Positions 8,427 to 17,029 of a DNA stretch of 64,000 nucleotides are shown one piece after another (the first letter of the stretch is position 1; every line of letters begins with the position of its first letter). The position numbers were made by a program, and so were the translations under genes. The DNA lies in the NCBI RefSeq assembly GCF_026344035.1, contig NZ_JAPKND010000004.1, positions 124,001 through 188,000 on the forward strand. Direction: 5' to 3'. The notes under the pieces are model-generated. The model worked only from the letters and a program-made list of their open reading frames with translations. It was not told where the DNA came from and ran no database searches. This stretch comes from Alcaligenes endophyticus (lineage in GTDB: Bacteria; Pseudomonadota; Gammaproteobacteria; Burkholderiales; Burkholderiaceae_B).

Positions 8427-9362
8427 TTATGCCAAACTGCGCTCAAGTCTATTCATAAGGCGACCTAACTCCTCGTGATCATTCGCATCTAACAATGGAC
8501 CAGGACGACGCACATAGGCTGAACTAATGGCTCCCCGACGATGCAAAATTTCTTTGCGCAACGCTAGGCCTATGCCATATTGAAATTCATGGCGTAGCAG
8601 AGGCAAATAAATATTGAATAAATCTTCTGCTTCGTCGGGTTTGCCAGCATCAAACAAGGCACACACTTGCACTAACATTTCTGGATATGCAAAACCCGTC
8701 ATCGCACCATCTGCACCACGAAGCATTTCTTGTGGCAAAAATAGGCCCCCATTACCCACTAGAATACTAATGCGCCTACGACCCTGCTCGCTCGCCTCCT
8801 GGCGAATCTGACTCAACTTACGCATGCCAGGAAAATCTTCGTGCTTAAGCATGACAACCTGCTCAAAATCATCCACTAACTGATTGATCACTGATACAGA
8901 GGTATGCACACCCGTCACCTGCGGAAAATCCTGCAAACAAATGGGAATGTCCGGGCCCAACAATTGCGCTACTGTTGCATAATAGTTATAGACTTGTTCG
9001 TTTGTTTTCAGATTGGCGACCGGAGCCAACATCACGCCCGCTGCACCCAGATCCATCGCCTCACTCGCTAGGCTCTTCACGTGCCTATTCGATGCATGAC
9101 TCACTCCCACCACAATAGGTACTGCACCATTAACGCGTTTGAAAGTGCGTTGCATTACCGCAGTGGTTTCTTCTAGGGTTAATTTGGGGGCTTCACCCAT
9201 CATCCCCAGTATGGTCATCCCGGCAACGCCTTTCTCTAGGTAAAAGTCAGTCAGGCGGTCGACGCTCTCAAGGTCTAGCTCTCCGTCATCTTTGAACGGG
9301 GTGGCGGCAATAACATATACACCGCGAGACTTTTCATCAATAAGTGAATTGTTGCTATACAT
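8427..9362 (-). CDS. DapA-superfamily lyase/aldolase with altered active site
   Basis: 311-residue TIM-barrel protein of the dihydrodipicolinate synthase/N-acetylneuraminate lyase superfamily, which works through a Schiff base on Lys; K173 (MLKHEDFPG) is that residue. Two features differ from DapA itself: the Thr-Thr of GTTGE is Met-Met (GMMGE, 53-57), and the proton-relay Tyr position is Gln (LQDFP, Q144). It is therefore unlikely to make dihydrodipicolinate and probably cleaves or dehydrates another keto-acid. AGAAGGAG gives a strong ribosome site. It stands between the ABC importer and the racemase gene, so it probably acts on an imported or ring-opened carbon skeleton. Confidence 0.82.
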   Translation of the reverse strand: MYSNNSLIDEKSRGVYVIAATPFKDDGELDLESVDRLTDFYLEKGVAGMTILGMMGEAPKLTLEETTAVMQRTFKRVNGAVPIVVGVSHASNRHVKSLASEAMDLGAAGVMLAPVANLKTNEQVYNYYATVAQLLGPDIPICLQDFPQVTGVHTSVSVINQLVDDFEQVVMLKHEDFPGMRKLSQIRQEASEQGRRRISILVGNGGLFLPQEMLRGADGAMTGFAYPEMLVQVCALFDAGKPDEAEDLFNIYLPLLRHEFQYGIGLALRKEILHRRGAISSAYVRRPGPLLDANDHEELGRLMNRLERSLA

Positions 9363-9454
9363 GGTTCAAACTCCTTCTGTAATTCAATAATTTCGGCGTG
9401 CCATCTCCCCTACTCAAAGGTGATGAGCACTAAAAAATGGGGGGAATAAGCTTT

Positions 9455-10126
9455 TTATTCGTGACTGCGGCGCTGTTCTAAATAGCCCAACCAACGAATC
9501 AAAGGCCATAAAAGAGCTAAGTACATGAGTGCTGCAAGCATGACTGGCGAAGGGTTATAGAGTAATGACTGAGCATCTCGCGCCGCACGCAATAGCTCTG
9601 GCAAAGCCACCACACTAGCCAGCGTAGTAAGTTTCACCACTTCTATACTGTTGCCCACCAAATCGGGGAAAACATTTCTGACAGCTTGAGGGATGAGCAC
9701 AAACAATAAACTTTGCAGTTTGCTCAAGCCTGTGGATCGTGCTGCCTCCATCTGTCCTTTGGGAATACTCTCTAAGCCAGCGCGGAAAACCTCGGCGTAA
9801 TAACTCGCATTATTCAGTCCAAAAGCAATTAACACCGCCGTTAACTTATCCAGCTCCAAACCCAAAAAAGGCCAACCAAAATAAACAAAAATAAGTAACA
9901 CCAAGGGCGGAAATGCACGAAATACGTCTATGTAGGCCACGATAGACCAGTATAAAAATCGACTTTTGGTTTGAGTCATACCTACCGCTAGCAGTAGTCC
10001 TGAAAGCAGCCCAACCGGAATAATCAAAGCCGATAAGCCAATAGTCATCCACAGACCATTTAAAAGATGGGGGAACACCTCTTGGTAAACAGCCAGATTG
10101 AAGAAATTGTGTATTAAACTTTCCAT
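9455..10126 (-). CDS. Polar amino-acid ABC transporter permease (HisM/GltK-type)
   Basis: 223-residue inner-membrane permease with about five hydrophobic helices and the EAA loop EVFRAGLESIPKGQMEAAR followed by a Gly-containing turn, which docks on the ATPase. It is the second of two paralogous permeases forming the heterodimeric channel of the importer. I start it at ATG 10126 (GAGAG six bases upstream) instead of the in-frame TTG at 10147, which would overlap the neighbouring permease gene. The substrate is probably a polar or cyclic amino-acid derivative, given the operon. Confidence 0.88.
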   Translation of the reverse strand: MESLIHNFFNLAVYQEVFPHLLNGLWMTIGLSALIIPVGLLSGLLLAVGMTQTKSRFLYWSIVAYIDVFRAFPPLVLLIFVYFGWPFLGLELDKLTAVLIAFGLNNASYYAEVFRAGLESIPKGQMEAARSTGLSKLQSLLFVLIPQAVRNVFPDLVGNSIEVVKLTTLASVVALPELLRAARDAQSLLYNPSPVMLAALMYLALLWPLIRWLGYLEQRRSHE

Positions 10127-10140
10127 TACCTTCTCTCTAC

Positions 10141-10821
10141 TCAGCAACTAGACCAACGGGTTTCTAGCCAGCGTGAAAACACCACCAAGGGTAAAAAGAT
10201 GGCCAAGTAAGCAACCGCTGCCATAACTAGCGGCGTCGGATTTCCAGAGTAGCTACTGGCTCCTTGAGCATTGTTCAAAATCTCGTTTAACGCCACGACA
10301 GAACCTAAAGCGGTATTTTTGGTAATAGAAATAATCCGATTGGTCAGCGTAGGAATTGCCCTCCGTATAGCTTGTGGTAAAACCACCCACACCATGGCCT
10401 GCAACCACTTCATTCCAGTGGATCTTGCTGCTTCCATTTGCCCTTTGCTCAAAGAATTAATGCCAGCCCATACACTTTCCTCTGCATATGCCGTGAGCAC
10501 TAACGACAAACTTAACCACGTGACTGTAAAAGCTGACATGGGCATATTTAAAGCTGGCATCCCGAAATACATAACAATCAGCAGAACCAATGGCGGCAAG
10601 GCACGGAAGATGTCCGCAAAAGCAACAATTAGCCATGTCAGAGGACGACAGCGCAGCGCTCGCAATACCGCAAGCAAAACACCGCAAACAGTGCCTGTCA
10701 CAACAATGGCAAGGCCTGTATACAGGGTCACTATGGCGCCGGCAAAAATACTCTCCGCGTATTGCCGTGCTACGTCAAGATTGAAGAAAGTAAATACGAA
10801 CTGATTCAAAGAGTCCATCAT
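10141..10821 (-). CDS. Polar amino-acid ABC transporter permease (HisQ/GltJ-type)
   Basis: 226-residue inner-membrane permease with about five transmembrane segments and the EAA loop ESVWAGINSLSKGQMEAAR. It pairs with the 9455-10126 permease and lies ten bases after the ATPase gene. AGGA sits seven bases before the ATG. The two permeases share the motif KGQMEAARSTG, showing that they arose by duplication. Confidence 0.88.
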   Translation of the reverse strand: MMDSLNQFVFTFFNLDVARQYAESIFAGAIVTLYTGLAIVVTGTVCGVLLAVLRALRCRPLTWLIVAFADIFRALPPLVLLIVMYFGMPALNMPMSAFTVTWLSLSLVLTAYAEESVWAGINSLSKGQMEAARSTGMKWLQAMVWVVLPQAIRRAIPTLTNRIISITKNTALGSVVALNEILNNAQGASSYSGNPTPLVMAAVAYLAIFLPLVVFSRWLETRWSSC

Positions 10822-10830
10822 GCTATATTC

Positions 10831-11586
10831 CTAAGCCACCTTACGATTGGTATAGCGTGAAATGAAGTTCTGAGTCCTAACCTCATGCGGATGCTCAAAT
10901 ACGTCAGCAGCACTGCCCTCTTCCACCACCACTCCTTCATCCATAAAAATAACCTTGTCGGCCGCTGCATGAGCAAAAGCCATCTCATGTGTTACTACCA
11001 GCATAGTCATGCCGCTTTCGCGCAACTGACGCATCACTGATAACACATCCTCAACTAATTCCGGATCCAAAGCACTGGTGGGCTCATCAAACAAAATTAT
11101 TTTAGGATTCAGAGCAATAGCCCGAGCGATTCCCACGCGCTGCTGTTGCCCGCCGGAAAGTTGACCAGGCCTAGCTTTTGCTTTATGACCTAGCCCTACT
11201 TTTTCTAACGCCTGTAAGGCCTGTTGCTCAGCTTCATCCTTGGTTTTTTTCTGCACTTTTCGCAATGCTAAGGCCACGTTATCCAAGGCAGTCAAATGGG
11301 GATACAAATTAAATTGTTGAAACACCATACCCACATCCTGGCGCATACGATTGACGTCAGTATGGGGGGCCATCACATCATGCCCATTCGCTACAATCTT
11401 TCCGGAGCTAGGTGTTTCCAATAAATTGCAGCACCGCAGCATGGTGCTTTTCCCCGAGCCTGACGGGCCAATCACACACACTAACTCACCTTTGCGAACA
11501 GTCAAGCTGACACCACGCAAGACTTCTGTTTCACCATAACTTTTACGCAGATCAAGCACTTCTAAAATTATCGGATTTTCTGTCAT
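10831..11586 (-). CDS. Polar amino-acid ABC transporter ATP-binding protein (GlnQ-type)
   Basis: 251-residue ATPase that powers the adjacent importer from the cytoplasmic face. Seen in order: Walker [10 protein letters not shown] (40-48), Q-loop [11 protein letters not shown], signature LSGGQQQR, Walker [14 protein letters not shown] and H-loop VVTHEMAFA; it is closest to the GlnQ/HisP group. ATG 11586 is preferred over the in-frame ATG at 11601 because GGAGA lies just before it. A 147-base gap with two inverted repeats separates it from the upstream binding-protein gene. Confidence 0.92.
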   Translation of the reverse strand: MTENPIILEVLDLRKSYGETEVLRGVSLTVRKGELVCVIGPSGSGKSTMLRCCNLLETPSSGKIVANGHDVMAPHTDVNRMRQDVGMVFQQFNLYPHLTALDNVALALRKVQKKTKDEAEQQALQALEKVGLGHKAKARPGQLSGGQQQRVGIARAIALNPKIILFDEPTSALDPELVEDVLSVMRQLRESGMTMLVVTHEMAFAHAAADKVIFMDEGVVVEEGSAADVFEHPHEVRTQNFISRYTNRKVA

Positions 11587-11626
11587 ATATTGGTCTCCCA
11601 CTAAACACGAGAGAAGGCTGGCGCCA

Positions 11627-11674
11627 CACCGAGGCCTTCTGAATCACCAAACAGACTCTCAACGGTGCTGTTTG
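11627..11674 (-). repeat. Intercistronic inverted repeats after the solute-binding-protein gene
   Basis: Within the gap between the binding-protein and ATPase genes there are two dyads: AGAAGGC...GCCTTCT around 11622-11642 and CAAACAG...CTGTTTG (11648-11654 with 11668-11674). No U-tract follows, so they are more likely RNA-stability or partial-attenuation elements than full terminators. Confidence 0.45.
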
Positions 11675-11733
11675 AGTGTCACTGTGCTCGATCTGAACTG
11701 CTTAACTTAAGCATTAGAACGAACACGAGGAGA

Positions 11734-12588
11734 TTATGAACAAACCGGTTTTACGGGCGTGGGGTCATAACCCTCTGTTTCCGGCACGCCAGTGCCCTCA
11801 ACTACCGTTATCGCTGAGTTACCGGCTTCCGGTACTATGCCAAACCACTTCTCTGCCAACGCAGCTACCGTGCCGTCTAGCTTCATACACTTCAATATAT
11901 TTGATACTTTGGCGCGCCCCTCTACATCGTCCTTACGAAATGCTAGAGCCCAAACCAAGCCGGTTTTTATGGTGTAACTAGTCTGTAAATTCGGATTTTG
12001 CTTCGCCACCCACGCCACTACCGTGGTCCCCGCTAAGTTGTAATCCGCACGGCCTGACTGAACCGCCTGTACAGCATCAGCATTAGAACCGTAGACGTCA
12101 TACTTAAAACCATACTGCTGCGCATTATCGCGCGCCCAACCTTCATAATTGGAGCCTTTATTCACCGCCAGAGTTTTACCCTTCAACTGTTCCAAAGATT
12201 CCACCTTAGGGGCATCTTTCTTACCCAAAAAGGTATAGTCCGTATCAAAGTAACCTTCAGTAAATAGTAAAGACTTTGCTCGCTCTGGAGTTACCGTAAC
12301 AGGAGCCACCAAAAAGTCGTAACGGCCGCTATTTAACCCAGGAACTAATCCAGAAAACTCCGCGCCTTCAATCACGATTTCCTTGCCCACACGCTTAGCT
12401 ATCTCCTCACCCAAGTCTACGTTAAACCCTTGTACACCTCCCCCTAGCTTGGTCATAGCATGGGGAGCGAAGGTAGCGTCAACCGCACTCCGCAACGGTT
12501 GAGCTTGGGCATGGCCGTAGGCCGCAGCACTACACGCCATTACTAAGGCCAACATACGGTAATAAGTAATTTTTTTTATCTGCTTCAT
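11734..12588 (-). CDS. ABC transporter periplasmic substrate-binding protein, polar amino-acid family (SBP_bac_3)
   Basis: 284-residue secreted binding protein. Residues 1 to about 29 form a Sec signal peptide ending near HAQA. The mature protein has the family-3 layout: VDATFAPHAM at the start, GFNVDLGEEIAKRVGKEI near 54-71, and the hinge region ending in LVPGLNSGRYDFLVAPVT and TVTPERAKSLLF. It captures the ligand in the periplasm and delivers it to the two permeases. GGAGTG provides the ribosome site. A polar amino-acid derivative, hydantoin or related ring compound is the inferred ligand from its position between the hydantoinase and ATPase genes. Confidence 0.88.
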   Translation of the reverse strand: MKQIKKITYYRMLALVMACSAAAYGHAQAQPLRSAVDATFAPHAMTKLGGGVQGFNVDLGEEIAKRVGKEIVIEGAEFSGLVPGLNSGRYDFLVAPVTVTPERAKSLLFTEGYFDTDYTFLGKKDAPKVESLEQLKGKTLAVNKGSNYEGWARDNAQQYGFKYDVYGSNADAVQAVQSGRADYNLAGTTVVAWVAKQNPNLQTSYTIKTGLVWALAFRKDDVEGRAKVSNILKCMKLDGTVAALAEKWFGIVPEAGNSAITVVEGTGVPETEGYDPTPVKPVCS

Positions 12589-12628
12589 GTCTCACTCCTT
12601 GTGTGCGTTTTATAGACCTATCGATCCA

Positions 12629-14176
12629 CTATTCGTATCCATTATTTTTAAACTTCTTTAGTCCCAACAACTCACCAAAAACCCGCCTCCCGGAACTTGG
12701 CTTATGCTGCAGCACAGGCTCCGGTCGATTTCGCGCAACAAGTTGCCCGCTGCCACGCTCCACGTGCAATTGACCATCACGGACTACGCATCTTCCTCGG
12801 CTATATACTTGTACTGGCCAGCCTTGCAGCTCTCGCCCTTCATAAGGCGTATAGCCCACTCTGTCGTGCAACATATCGGCACTTACTGTGACTCGTTTCT
12901 CGCTGTCCCAAAGAACCAAATCAGCATCAGCACCTACAGCGATACGTCCTTTCTTTGGACTCATGCCATACATCTGAGCGTGATTCGTAGCTGTTAAAGC
13001 TACAAACTCTTCAATCGTTAAGCGCCCCTTCATGACCCCTTCTGAAAACAACAAAGGCAAACGCAATTCAATACCCGGCACTCCATTAGCCATTTCTTTA
13101 AAGGTAGTAGCCTCACCTTTCGGCAGCTTTCCTGTCTCGTCAAAACGATACGGAGCATGATCCGAGGAATAGACCGTCAAACAACCATCTTTAAAACCTT
13201 CCCAAATTGCTTCCTGGGATTCCTTGTCGCCTGGCGGAGGACTGCAACAAAACTTCGCCCCCTCCATACCAAGTGCATCAGTCTGGCTGGCCTCAAGAAA
13301 CAAATACTGGGGGCAGCTTTCAGCATACACGGGCGCACCCAACTTCTGAGCATGGCGAATAATCTGCACCGTCTCCTTACCAGCCACATGCACGATCAAA
13401 ATAGGCACATCCAACAAACGAGACAAAGAAATAGCGCGTTGAGTAGCTTCGGACTCAGCCAATACGTCATGTGCCACGGTATGGAAAGTTGGCGCGGTAT
13501 GGCCACGCTCTAGTAAACGTCTGGCTACCCATCGAATCATGTCGTGATTTTCCGCATGCAACATAATCATGGCGCCATGCTCGCTCGCCACAGCCATTAC
13601 ATCCAGCAATTGGTAATCATCCAGCTTCAACATGTCGTACGTCATATAGACCTTCAACGATGTAATTCCGGATTGAATCGCTAGTGGCAGATCCACCTCT
13701 AACGCCTGCTGATCAGGATTTGTCAAGATCAAATGAAAGCCATAATCAATCACGGCCTTTTCCTGTGCTCGCCGTGAGTAATCAGCTAAGACATCCGGAA
13801 TCCGATCATTTCTGTGCTGGGCAGCAAAGGACAAAATAGTCGTCGTACCACCAAAAGCAGCCGAAACAGTACCAGAGTAAAAGTCGTCTGCACACATCAA
13901 TCCCATGCCCGACAGCTGTTCAATATGAGTATGACTATCAATACCTCCAGGGAGCACCCATAAGCCTCGTGCATCTACATCCTGCTTACCCGCAGGCAAA
14001 CCAGGCTCAAGAGCCACGATGACACCGTCCCGTACGCCAATATCAGCGTAAGAGCTGCCATCATTATTGCAAACGCGCCCATTACGAATAGTGAGATCAA
14101 AGTAGCGATCTGAGGAAGAAAGACTGTCTTTTTCAATCATGGCGGCCAGTGTGGATAAAAATTTAATATGAATCAT
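12629..14176 (-). CDS. D-hydantoinase / dihydropyrimidinase family amidohydrolase
   Basis: 515-residue binuclear-zinc cyclic amidohydrolase that opens hydantoin or dihydropyrimidine rings to N-carbamoyl amino acids. All metal ligands are visible: H82 and H84 (DSHTHIE), the carbamylated K175 (SLKVYMTYD), H207 (LHAEN), H263 (VHVAG) and D339 (SSDHAPY). Length suits the D-hydantoinase subgroup with some N-terminal extension. ATG 14176 has AGGG close upstream; ATG 14140 is an alternative start nearer the conserved region. It is the first gene of a minus-strand operon and is divergent from a LysR regulator. Allantoinase is less likely because the SLKVYMTYD block is of the hydantoinase type. Confidence 0.88.
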   Translation of the reverse strand: MIHIKFLSTLAAMIEKDSLSSSDRYFDLTIRNGRVCNNDGSSYADIGVRDGVIVALEPGLPAGKQDVDARGLWVLPGGIDSHTHIEQLSGMGLMCADDFYSGTVSAAFGGTTTILSFAAQHRNDRIPDVLADYSRRAQEKAVIDYGFHLILTNPDQQALEVDLPLAIQSGITSLKVYMTYDMLKLDDYQLLDVMAVASEHGAMIMLHAENHDMIRWVARRLLERGHTAPTFHTVAHDVLAESEATQRAISLSRLLDVPILIVHVAGKETVQIIRHAQKLGAPVYAESCPQYLFLEASQTDALGMEGAKFCCSPPPGDKESQEAIWEGFKDGCLTVYSSDHAPYRFDETGKLPKGEATTFKEMANGVPGIELRLPLLFSEGVMKGRLTIEEFVALTATNHAQMYGMSPKKGRIAVGADADLVLWDSEKRVTVSADMLHDRVGYTPYEGRELQGWPVQVYSRGRCVVRDGQLHVERGSGQLVARNRPEPVLQHKPSSGRRVFGELLGLKKFKNNGYE

Positions 14177-14279
14177 TATTCCCTAGCGCCTGCCATTCTG
14201 ACTATTATTGTTTTGGCCCTCACCCTTAACATAACGTTAAGGAATAGAAAAAAACAAACACCAAAACAAATAAATAGTC

Positions 14280-14352
14280 GTGATATATTAATCACTTAAA
14301 CCATATTGATATTTACAAAAAAAACGAAGCCATCACTAGGTGTTAACCCTAG
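14280..14352. promoter_or_regulatory. Candidate LysR operators in the divergent hydantoinase/LysR region
   Basis: The 206-base divergent region contains GTGATATATTAATCAC (14280-14295, arms GTGAT/ATCAC) and CTAGG-N7-CCTAG (14336-14352). LysR proteins usually bind dyads in exactly this position to repress themselves and activate the divergent operon. The assignment is by position and symmetry only. Confidence 0.45.
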
Positions 14353-14382
14353 CGATATTACAAGTAGAAAAATTGGAATGGA

Positions 14383-15279
14383 ATGAAGCTGAATCTGCGC
14401 CAAGTTGAAGTGTTTAGAGCGGTGATGACGACAGGAACCATACGGGGCGCATCAGAACTGCTATTTGTATCGCAGCCCGCCGTAAGCCGACTGCTATCTC
14501 ACATGGAAATACAAATTGGTTTTGCTCTGTTCGAACGGATACGAGGCCGCTTACACGCCACGCAAGAAGCGAAAAAGCTTTACCACGAGGTAGAAGCCGT
14601 TTACGAAAGAATGCAGCGACTTAATGAGCTAGCGAGTGAGCTCAAAGAACATCAAGAGGGCATTTTAAATTTGGTGGCCAGCCCTAGCTTGGGGCAGATG
14701 TTAATACCCAGCGCGATTGCCCGGTACAGGCAGCATCACCCACAGGTCAAACTAGGTTTTCATTACTTAACCCACTTGCCTTTGGCAGAACGCTTACTAA
14801 AACAACAAGCAGACTTAGCCGTCACCATACTCCCATTAAACCATCCCAACTTGGCCCAAGAAGAAATAGGCACAGGGAAAATGGTATGCATTTGCCCCTA
14901 TAACCATCCCTTATCTCGCTTAGCCATGTTAAACGTGCAAGACCTATTGCCATACCCGTTTATATCCTATGACCGTAACTCACCCTTTGGGAAAATGGTG
15001 CAGCAGTTTATGCAGCAGCAAGAGCAAAGCCCCAAAGTCGTATTAGAAGTTGGTTCGCCCCAGAACGCTTGCGCACTGGTACAGGCCGGCGTAGGCATCT
15101 CGTTAGTCGATCAATTTTCCGCCCAAAGCTGGGCCACCAGCCGTTTCGTGACCCGTCCTATCATGAACGCACCCTCTTTACATATTTACCTGATACACGT
15201 ACGAAGCGAGCCCGTATCTCGACTCGCCCAAGCCTTTATAGAAACTCTTAAAACTGTTATTGCTGAAGAGCGATATTAG
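14383..15279 (+). CDS. LysR-family transcriptional regulator of the hydantoinase operon
   Basis: 298-residue LTTR. The N-terminal winged helix-turn-helix is clear (RQVEVFRAVMTTGTIRGASE, then LLFVSQPAVSRLLSHME, residues 6-42), with the linker helix and two-lobe effector domain following; GVGISLVDQFSA near 238 is a typical co-inducer-domain motif. It is divergent from the hydantoinase gene, the classical LTTR arrangement, so it probably activates that operon in response to the imported compound or an intermediate. Confidence 0.9.
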   Translation: MKLNLRQVEVFRAVMTTGTIRGASELLFVSQPAVSRLLSHMEIQIGFALFERIRGRLHATQEAKKLYHEVEAVYERMQRLNELASELKEHQEGILNLVASPSLGQMLIPSAIARYRQHHPQVKLGFHYLTHLPLAERLLKQQADLAVTILPLNHPNLAQEEIGTGKMVCICPYNHPLSRLAMLNVQDLLPYPFISYDRNSPFGKMVQQFMQQQEQSPKVVLEVGSPQNACALVQAGVGISLVDQFSAQSWATSRFVTRPIMNAPSLHIYLIHVRSEPVSRLAQAFIETLKTVIAEERY

Positions 15280-15303
15280 GTATGTAGGAACTAGATTACA
15301 AAT

Positions 15304-15338
15304 GAGAAAGAAAACATAGCCTCAAAAAGAGGCTATGT
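15304..15338 (-). terminator. Terminator of the osmoprotectant operon
   Basis: Stem ACATAGCCTC (15314-15323) and GAGGCTATGT (15329-15338) with an AAAAA loop. Read on the minus strand the stem is followed by TTTTCTTTCTC, a usable U-rich tail. It lies between convergent genes and may also slow the LysR transcript. Confidence 0.75.
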
Positions 15339-15381
15339 CGGCTAACTTCTAGATGCTGTACTGAGCAGCTCTATATTGCTC

Positions 15382-16266
15382 CTAGCTAGCGATTAGGCCT
15401 TGCTCTTGTAAAAACTTCTGGGCTACTTCCTGCACCGATTTTTTATTTACTGCAACCTCACCATTTAAACGTTGCATGGTTGGATTATCCAAAACTGCTG
15501 ATAAGCGATTGAGCAGATTCACCACCTCGGGTTGAGTATCTGCTACCTCTTGCAATACAACAGGCGTCATGTTGTAGCTGGGGAAAAAGTTTTGGTCATC
15601 TTCCAAAATAGTAAAATTCATGGAAGCCACTCGTCCATCCGTAGAAAACACCACTCCTATATCGACCTGCCCCTCTTGTAGCGCAGGATAAATCAACCCA
15701 GGATGCATGGAAACGAGATTAGCTCTCCCTACCCTAAAATCATATTCTTTCTGTAAGCCCAATAACCCATCACTACGTTTAGCAAACTCAGTCGTGCTCG
15801 CTAGTTTAAGTGCCTTGTCAGTTTGATAGCTCGACGCCAGATCACTGATAGTGTTGATCTCTTCCAGCTCACCGCCTCGCTTTGCCAAGGCATAACTATT
15901 ACTAGCTTGGGCAGGATTAAGCCACACCATGCCTAACTTCCCATCTAGTTCTTTTACACGTTCGTAGGTTTGCTCCGGACTTAAGCGTTCTGTCACCTTG
16001 TTATAGGTAATGAGAGAAGTTCCTGTATATTCCCAGCACAGATCAACTTGTTTATTTTCCATCGCCTGACGCAATAAACTGCTCCCCATGCCAGTCATGG
16101 ATTTAGCAGCGATGCCGTTACCATTGAGCAATTGTTCTGTCATCTCGGCCAGTAACTGCTGTTCAGCAAAGCTTTTTGCACCAATCCTTAACTCTTTGGC
16201 CAACGCTGCACTGCCCATTAGCATGACTGACGCTGTCACGGCGCTAAAAAGTATTTTCTTAAACAT
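15382..16266 (-). CDS. osmF: Osmoprotectant ABC transporter substrate-binding protein (OsmF/YehZ-like)
   Basis: 294-residue periplasmic glycine-betaine/choline-type binding protein of the OpuAC superfamily. Signal peptide 1-23 ends in ALA. The mature protein begins KELRIGAKSFAEQQLLAEM, and has GMGSSLLRQAMENKQVDLCWEYTGTSL near 59-85 and a C-terminal region with NLLNRLSAVLDN. It is the last gene of a permease-ATPase-permease-binding protein operon whose composition matches YehWXYZ/Opu systems. Likely ligands are glycine betaine or other compatible solutes, though YehZ-type systems are poor betaine importers, so the true ligand is uncertain. Confidence 0.83.
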   Translation of the reverse strand: MFKKILFSAVTASVMLMGSAALAKELRIGAKSFAEQQLLAEMTEQLLNGNGIAAKSMTGMGSSLLRQAMENKQVDLCWEYTGTSLITYNKVTERLSPEQTYERVKELDGKLGMVWLNPAQASNSYALAKRGGELEEINTISDLASSYQTDKALKLASTTEFAKRSDGLLGLQKEYDFRVGRANLVSMHPGLIYPALQEGQVDIGVVFSTDGRVASMNFTILEDDQNFFPSYNMTPVVLQEVADTQPEVVNLLNRLSAVLDNPTMQRLNGEVAVNKKSVQEVAQKFLQEQGLIAS

Positions 16267-16306
16267 ATTCTCTCCTAGATTACAAAAGTAGATGACTCGA
16301 CTGTTC

Positions 16307-17029
16307 TCAACGCGCAGGATTCACGCCCCGCGGAATCAGCCAGTACTGCATCTGGCCCAATATAAAATCAAGCAACACCGCTAATAAGGCGACAGGAATC
16401 ACGCCCGCTAGCAACATGTCTATTTCATTTAAATCGATACCGGTAAAAATAAGCTCGCCTAGCCCGCCTCCACCTATCAAGAAAGCCAGAGGAGCAGTGC
16501 CTATATTGATGGCAATAGCTGTCCGTACACCCGCAAAAATGACCAGCAATGCGTTGGGCAGCTCAACGTGCAAAACGATAAAAAAAGGTCGCATGCCCAT
16601 TCCCTGCGCTGCCTCAACTAAATGTGGTGCCACTGACTTAAGTCCGGCGTAGGTATTGCGCACAATAGGCAGCAATGCCATGACCCACAAAGCGAATAAG
16701 GCGGGGATCTTGCCCACTCCTAACACGCTCATAGACAGCGCCAATACCGCTAAGGTAGGAATGGTAGCGCCTATATTCAGGACCTGAATCAGTGGTTCAG
16801 CTAAACGAGCCATGAAGGCACGACTTAACAACACTCCCAGCAACACACCTGCCACTATGGCCAAGCCGCCCGAAATGGCCACCAATTCTATATGCTCAAC
16901 GCTTAAATAAAATATGTCTTCCTGATACAGCTCCATCGTGTGGAGCAACACTTCCTGATGTCGGTAACCCAGCCCGAATAAAAGGCATAGCACTGCCACC
17001 CCGTACCCTAGGGGAAACAAACGTCTCAT
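16307..17029 (-). CDS. Osmoprotectant ABC transporter permease (YehY/OpuCB-like)
   Basis: 240-residue inner-membrane permease with about six hydrophobic segments and the family motif LPIVRNTYAGLKSV near 140, followed by EAAQGMGM, the ATPase-docking loop. It overlaps the ATPase gene by ATGA, indicating translational coupling. An extra N-terminal membrane segment (YGVAVLCLLFGLGY) distinguishes it from the shorter partner permease at 18187-18831. Confidence 0.87.
   Translation of the reverse strand: MRRLFPLGYGVAVLCLLFGLGYRHQEVLLHTMELYQEDIFYLSVEHIELVAISGGLAIVAGVLLGVLLSRAFMARLAEPLIQVLNIGATIPTLAVLALSMSVLGVGKIPALFALWVMALLPIVRNTYAGLKSVAPHLVEAAQGMGMRPFFIVLHVELPNALLVIFAGVRTAIAINIGTAPLAFLIGGGGLGELIFTGIDLNEIDMLLAGVIPVALLAVLLDFILGQMQYWLIPRGVNPAR

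Noticed and set aside
10271-10804. 177-codon plus-strand frame opposite the polar amino-acid permease
   Set aside because: Antisense shadow of a clear permease gene; composition reflects the complementary membrane-protein codons.
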